From: Rhodospirillaceae bacterium
GTDB taxonomy: Bacteria; Pseudomonadota; Alphaproteobacteria; MPNO01; UBA2964
Direction: 5' to 3'
DNA length: 64,000 nt
Assembly (NCBI GenBank): GCA_002720855.1
Contig: PBIN01000015.1
Coordinates: 124,001 to 188,000 of the forward strand
Numbering within the stretch: position 1 is the first letter of the stretch; the number at the start of each line of letters is the position of its first letter. Below the pieces are notes generated by a model, which saw nothing but the letters and a program-made list of their open reading frames with translations, was not told where the DNA came from and searched no databases. The position numbers were made by a program, and so were the translations under genes. Positions 62,651-64,000 of this stretch are shown here, piece by piece.

Positions 62651-64000
62651 TCAAACTCTAATCATAATTGGTTCCAACCGATCCGACTGTTCTAACACTT
62701 CACCGACAATTTTAGTCTCTGCATAGTCCAGCTCCTTTAGCGCTGCAACACAATGTTCAGCTTGATCTGCTGGTACACTCGCAAGCAAGCCCCCTGCAGT
62801 TTGCGGATCAAATATCAGCGGATAGCGCGGATCCTTTCCGGCTTCTTCCAGATTGGCCACAGCACGCCTTAGGCGGACATTTTGTGGTTGTAGCGATGAA
62901 ACGATTCCCGCTTTCACTGTATCAATAGCACCATCCATAAGCGGTACGGCATCGAGTTCCAAAACCACGTCGACTTCGGATGCTCGGACCATCTCGACGA
63001 GATGCCCCAGCAGTCCAAAACCGGTGATATCTGTCGCCGCCTGTGAACCGTGTTCAACCAAACATTGCGCACTCTTGTAGTTTGACATCACCATGTGATT
63101 GAGCGCAGACGCAATCCACCTTCCCTTCGCCTTATGGCGCATATCTGCGGCAAACAATGTCCCTGTGCCAATGGGTTTGGTAACGAGGAGCTTGTCGCCA
63201 GGCCGCATTCCGCCCTTGCGCATGATCTTGTCTTTGTCGATTAGCCCATTGACCGCGAAACCGAGACTAAGCTCTGGGCCTTCACTGGTATGGCCGCCAA
63301 CCAACGAACAGTTGGTGTCGTTGAGGATTTCCATCGCGCCCGACATCATCTGTGTCAGCGTATCTTCAACTTTCGCCTCTATTCCAAACGGTATCGTTGC
63401 AACCGCGAGCGCCGTCTGCGGCTCTCCGCCCATTGCATAGATATCGCCTAGGCTGTGATTGGCAGCAATCTTGCCAAATACATAGGGGTCATCGACCATC
63501 GAACGAAAATAATCCACCGTGTGAACGATGACCTTGCCGGTCGGCACCTCTACAACAGCAGCATCATCCGGTTCATGCAGGCCAATTAGGACATCGTCAC
63601 GATCCGCCGGTTCAAGATTGTTGAGAGCCCGGGATAAAACCGTCGCGCCAACTTTCGCGCCACAACCGCCACAACGCATCGCAATTGCGGAAATTTCCTT
63701 CACCACATCGGCACTCGCCAATCCATCAGGCAAATCCGTTTCTTCGTCTTCGTCCATCTCGGGCAGGTCATTAAACTTGTCCATAAAGCGCCGGTCGATC
63801 CAGTCCTTCCACCGCCAAACATCGGGCCCCTTGATCGAGAACCCACCACGAGAAGCAACGGCATACTTATCGCCAGTTGACACCAAACTGAGAAACTTCT
63901 TTTGCGGACGAAACGGACGTGGCGATTTTCCCAGAAGCAAACGGCGCAAATTGCGCTCCAGCGGCTTTCCCTGGCGAACAGCAAACACACCAGACTTGGG
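62651..64000 (-). CDS. selD: Selenide, water dikinase, C-terminal part of an FAD-oxidoreductase/SelD fusion
   Basis: The frame is open to the window edge (450 residues shown; the N-terminus lies outside). The first 100 residues, PKSGVFAVRQGKPLERNLRR followed by FLSLVSTGDKYAVASRGG and WRWKDWIDRRFMDKF, are the end of an NADH-dehydrogenase-like FAD domain. SelD then starts, with the active-site region RCGGCGAKVGATVLSRAL (cysteine in the position where some SelDs have selenocysteine) and EPDDAAVVEVPTGKVIVHTV; GGHTSEGPELSLGFAVNG and ATDITGFGLLGHLVEM follow. It makes selenophosphate from selenide and ATP. Confidence 0.92.
   Translation of the reverse strand, partial: PKSGVFAVRQGKPLERNLRRLLLGKSPRPFRPQKKFLSLVSTGDKYAVASRGGFSIKGPDVWRWKDWIDRRFMDKFNDLPEMDEDEETDLPDGLASADVVKEISAIAMRCGGCGAKVGATVLSRALNNLEPADRDDVLIGLHEPDDAAVVEVPTGKVIVHTVDYFRSMVDDPYVFGKIAANHSLGDIYAMGGEPQTALAVATIPFGIEAKVEDTLTQMMSGAMEILNDTNCSLVGGHTSEGPELSLGFAVNGLIDKDKIMRKGGMRPGDKLLVTKPIGTGTLFAADMRHKAKGRWIASALNHMVMSNYKSAQCLVEHGSQAATDITGFGLLGHLVEMVRASEVDVVLELDAVPLMDGAIDTVKAGIVSSLQPQNVRLRRAVANLEEAGKDPRYPLIFDPQTAGGLLASVPADQAEHCVAALKELDYAETKIVGEVLEQSDRLEPIMIRV

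Noticed and set aside
56281-64000. SelD supplying selenium to the molybdenum hydroxylase (selenium-dependent hydroxylase system)
   Set aside because: No YqeB/YqeC-type accessory gene was seen, and SenB gives a better reason for selenophosphate here. Kept only as a remote possibility.

Overview
The window reads as part of the chromosome of an alphaproteobacterium, probably a marine or soil heterotroph of Rhodospirillales-like type. That placement is an inference from the mix of families (dipeptide-type ABC importer, molybdenum hydroxylases, an FAD-oxidoreductase/SelD fusion, aerobic urate catabolism with PuuD). No rRNA or tRNA gene, insertion sequence, CRISPR array or replication origin was recognised. 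Coding density is high and no gene-free stretch exceeds 300 bases.

Layout. (1) 1-5236 is an accessory block of small exported or membrane proteins of unknown role: a stand-alone SecD P1-head protein, a pair of paralogous membrane proteins with a periplasmic tail, and a four-gene overlapping + strand cassette. (2) 5258-25616 is a catabolic and uptake block: a carboxymuconolactone-decarboxylase-like protein, a MetE-like zinc methyltransferase homologue, an ACMSD-like amidohydrolase, an orphan molybdenum-hydroxylase large subunit, an SDR, a ThDP enzyme, an amidase, three alpha/beta hydrolases, and a dipeptide-type ABC importer split into two gene groups. (3) 25827-48051 is a purine-degradation supercluster, with a UbiD/deaminase pair next to it (48192-50176). 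(4) 50267-59993 holds a hybrid sensor kinase and a second operon made of a molybdenum hydroxylase, a DUF1116 protein and a KefB-like antiporter, divergent from a cyclic amidohydrolase. (5) 60003-64000 is a selenium locus: a SenB-like selenosugar synthase and the SelD part of an FAD-oxidoreductase/SelD fusion, with two related exported proteins between them. The second of these carries an amber codon in its signal peptide.

How the genes work together. The purine genes form an almost closed route. Guanine goes to xanthine (guanine deaminase), xanthine to urate (XdhAB), urate to 5-hydroxyisourate (PuuD), then via UraH and UraD to allantoin, and via PuuE to allantoate. An AllC/HpxK-like amidohydrolase gives ureidoglycine, and a PucG/HpxJ-type transaminase gives oxalurate. 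The AllF/AllG/AllH oxamate transcarbamylase splits oxalurate into oxamate and carbamoyl phosphate. Carbamate kinase recovers ATP, and a gamma-glutamyltransferase-family protein is best explained as an HpxW-like oxamate amidohydrolase giving oxalate and ammonia. An NCS2 nucleobase transporter and a Gpt-type phosphoribosyltransferase provide uptake and salvage. This order matches the Klebsiella hpx scheme and needs neither ureidoglycolate dehydrogenase nor ureidoglycolate lyase.

Points most worth following: the second DUF1116 protein, translationally coupled to an orphan molybdenum hydroxylase; a 60-residue stand-alone FdrA-like domain gene; a deaminase whose only sensible start is a CTG overlapping the ubiD stop; SenB beside SelD with no SenA in view; and the broken exported paralogue. 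No dedicated transcription factor was seen in 64 kb; the only evident regulator is the hybrid kinase. Most start choices and functional calls rest on motif reading by eye.
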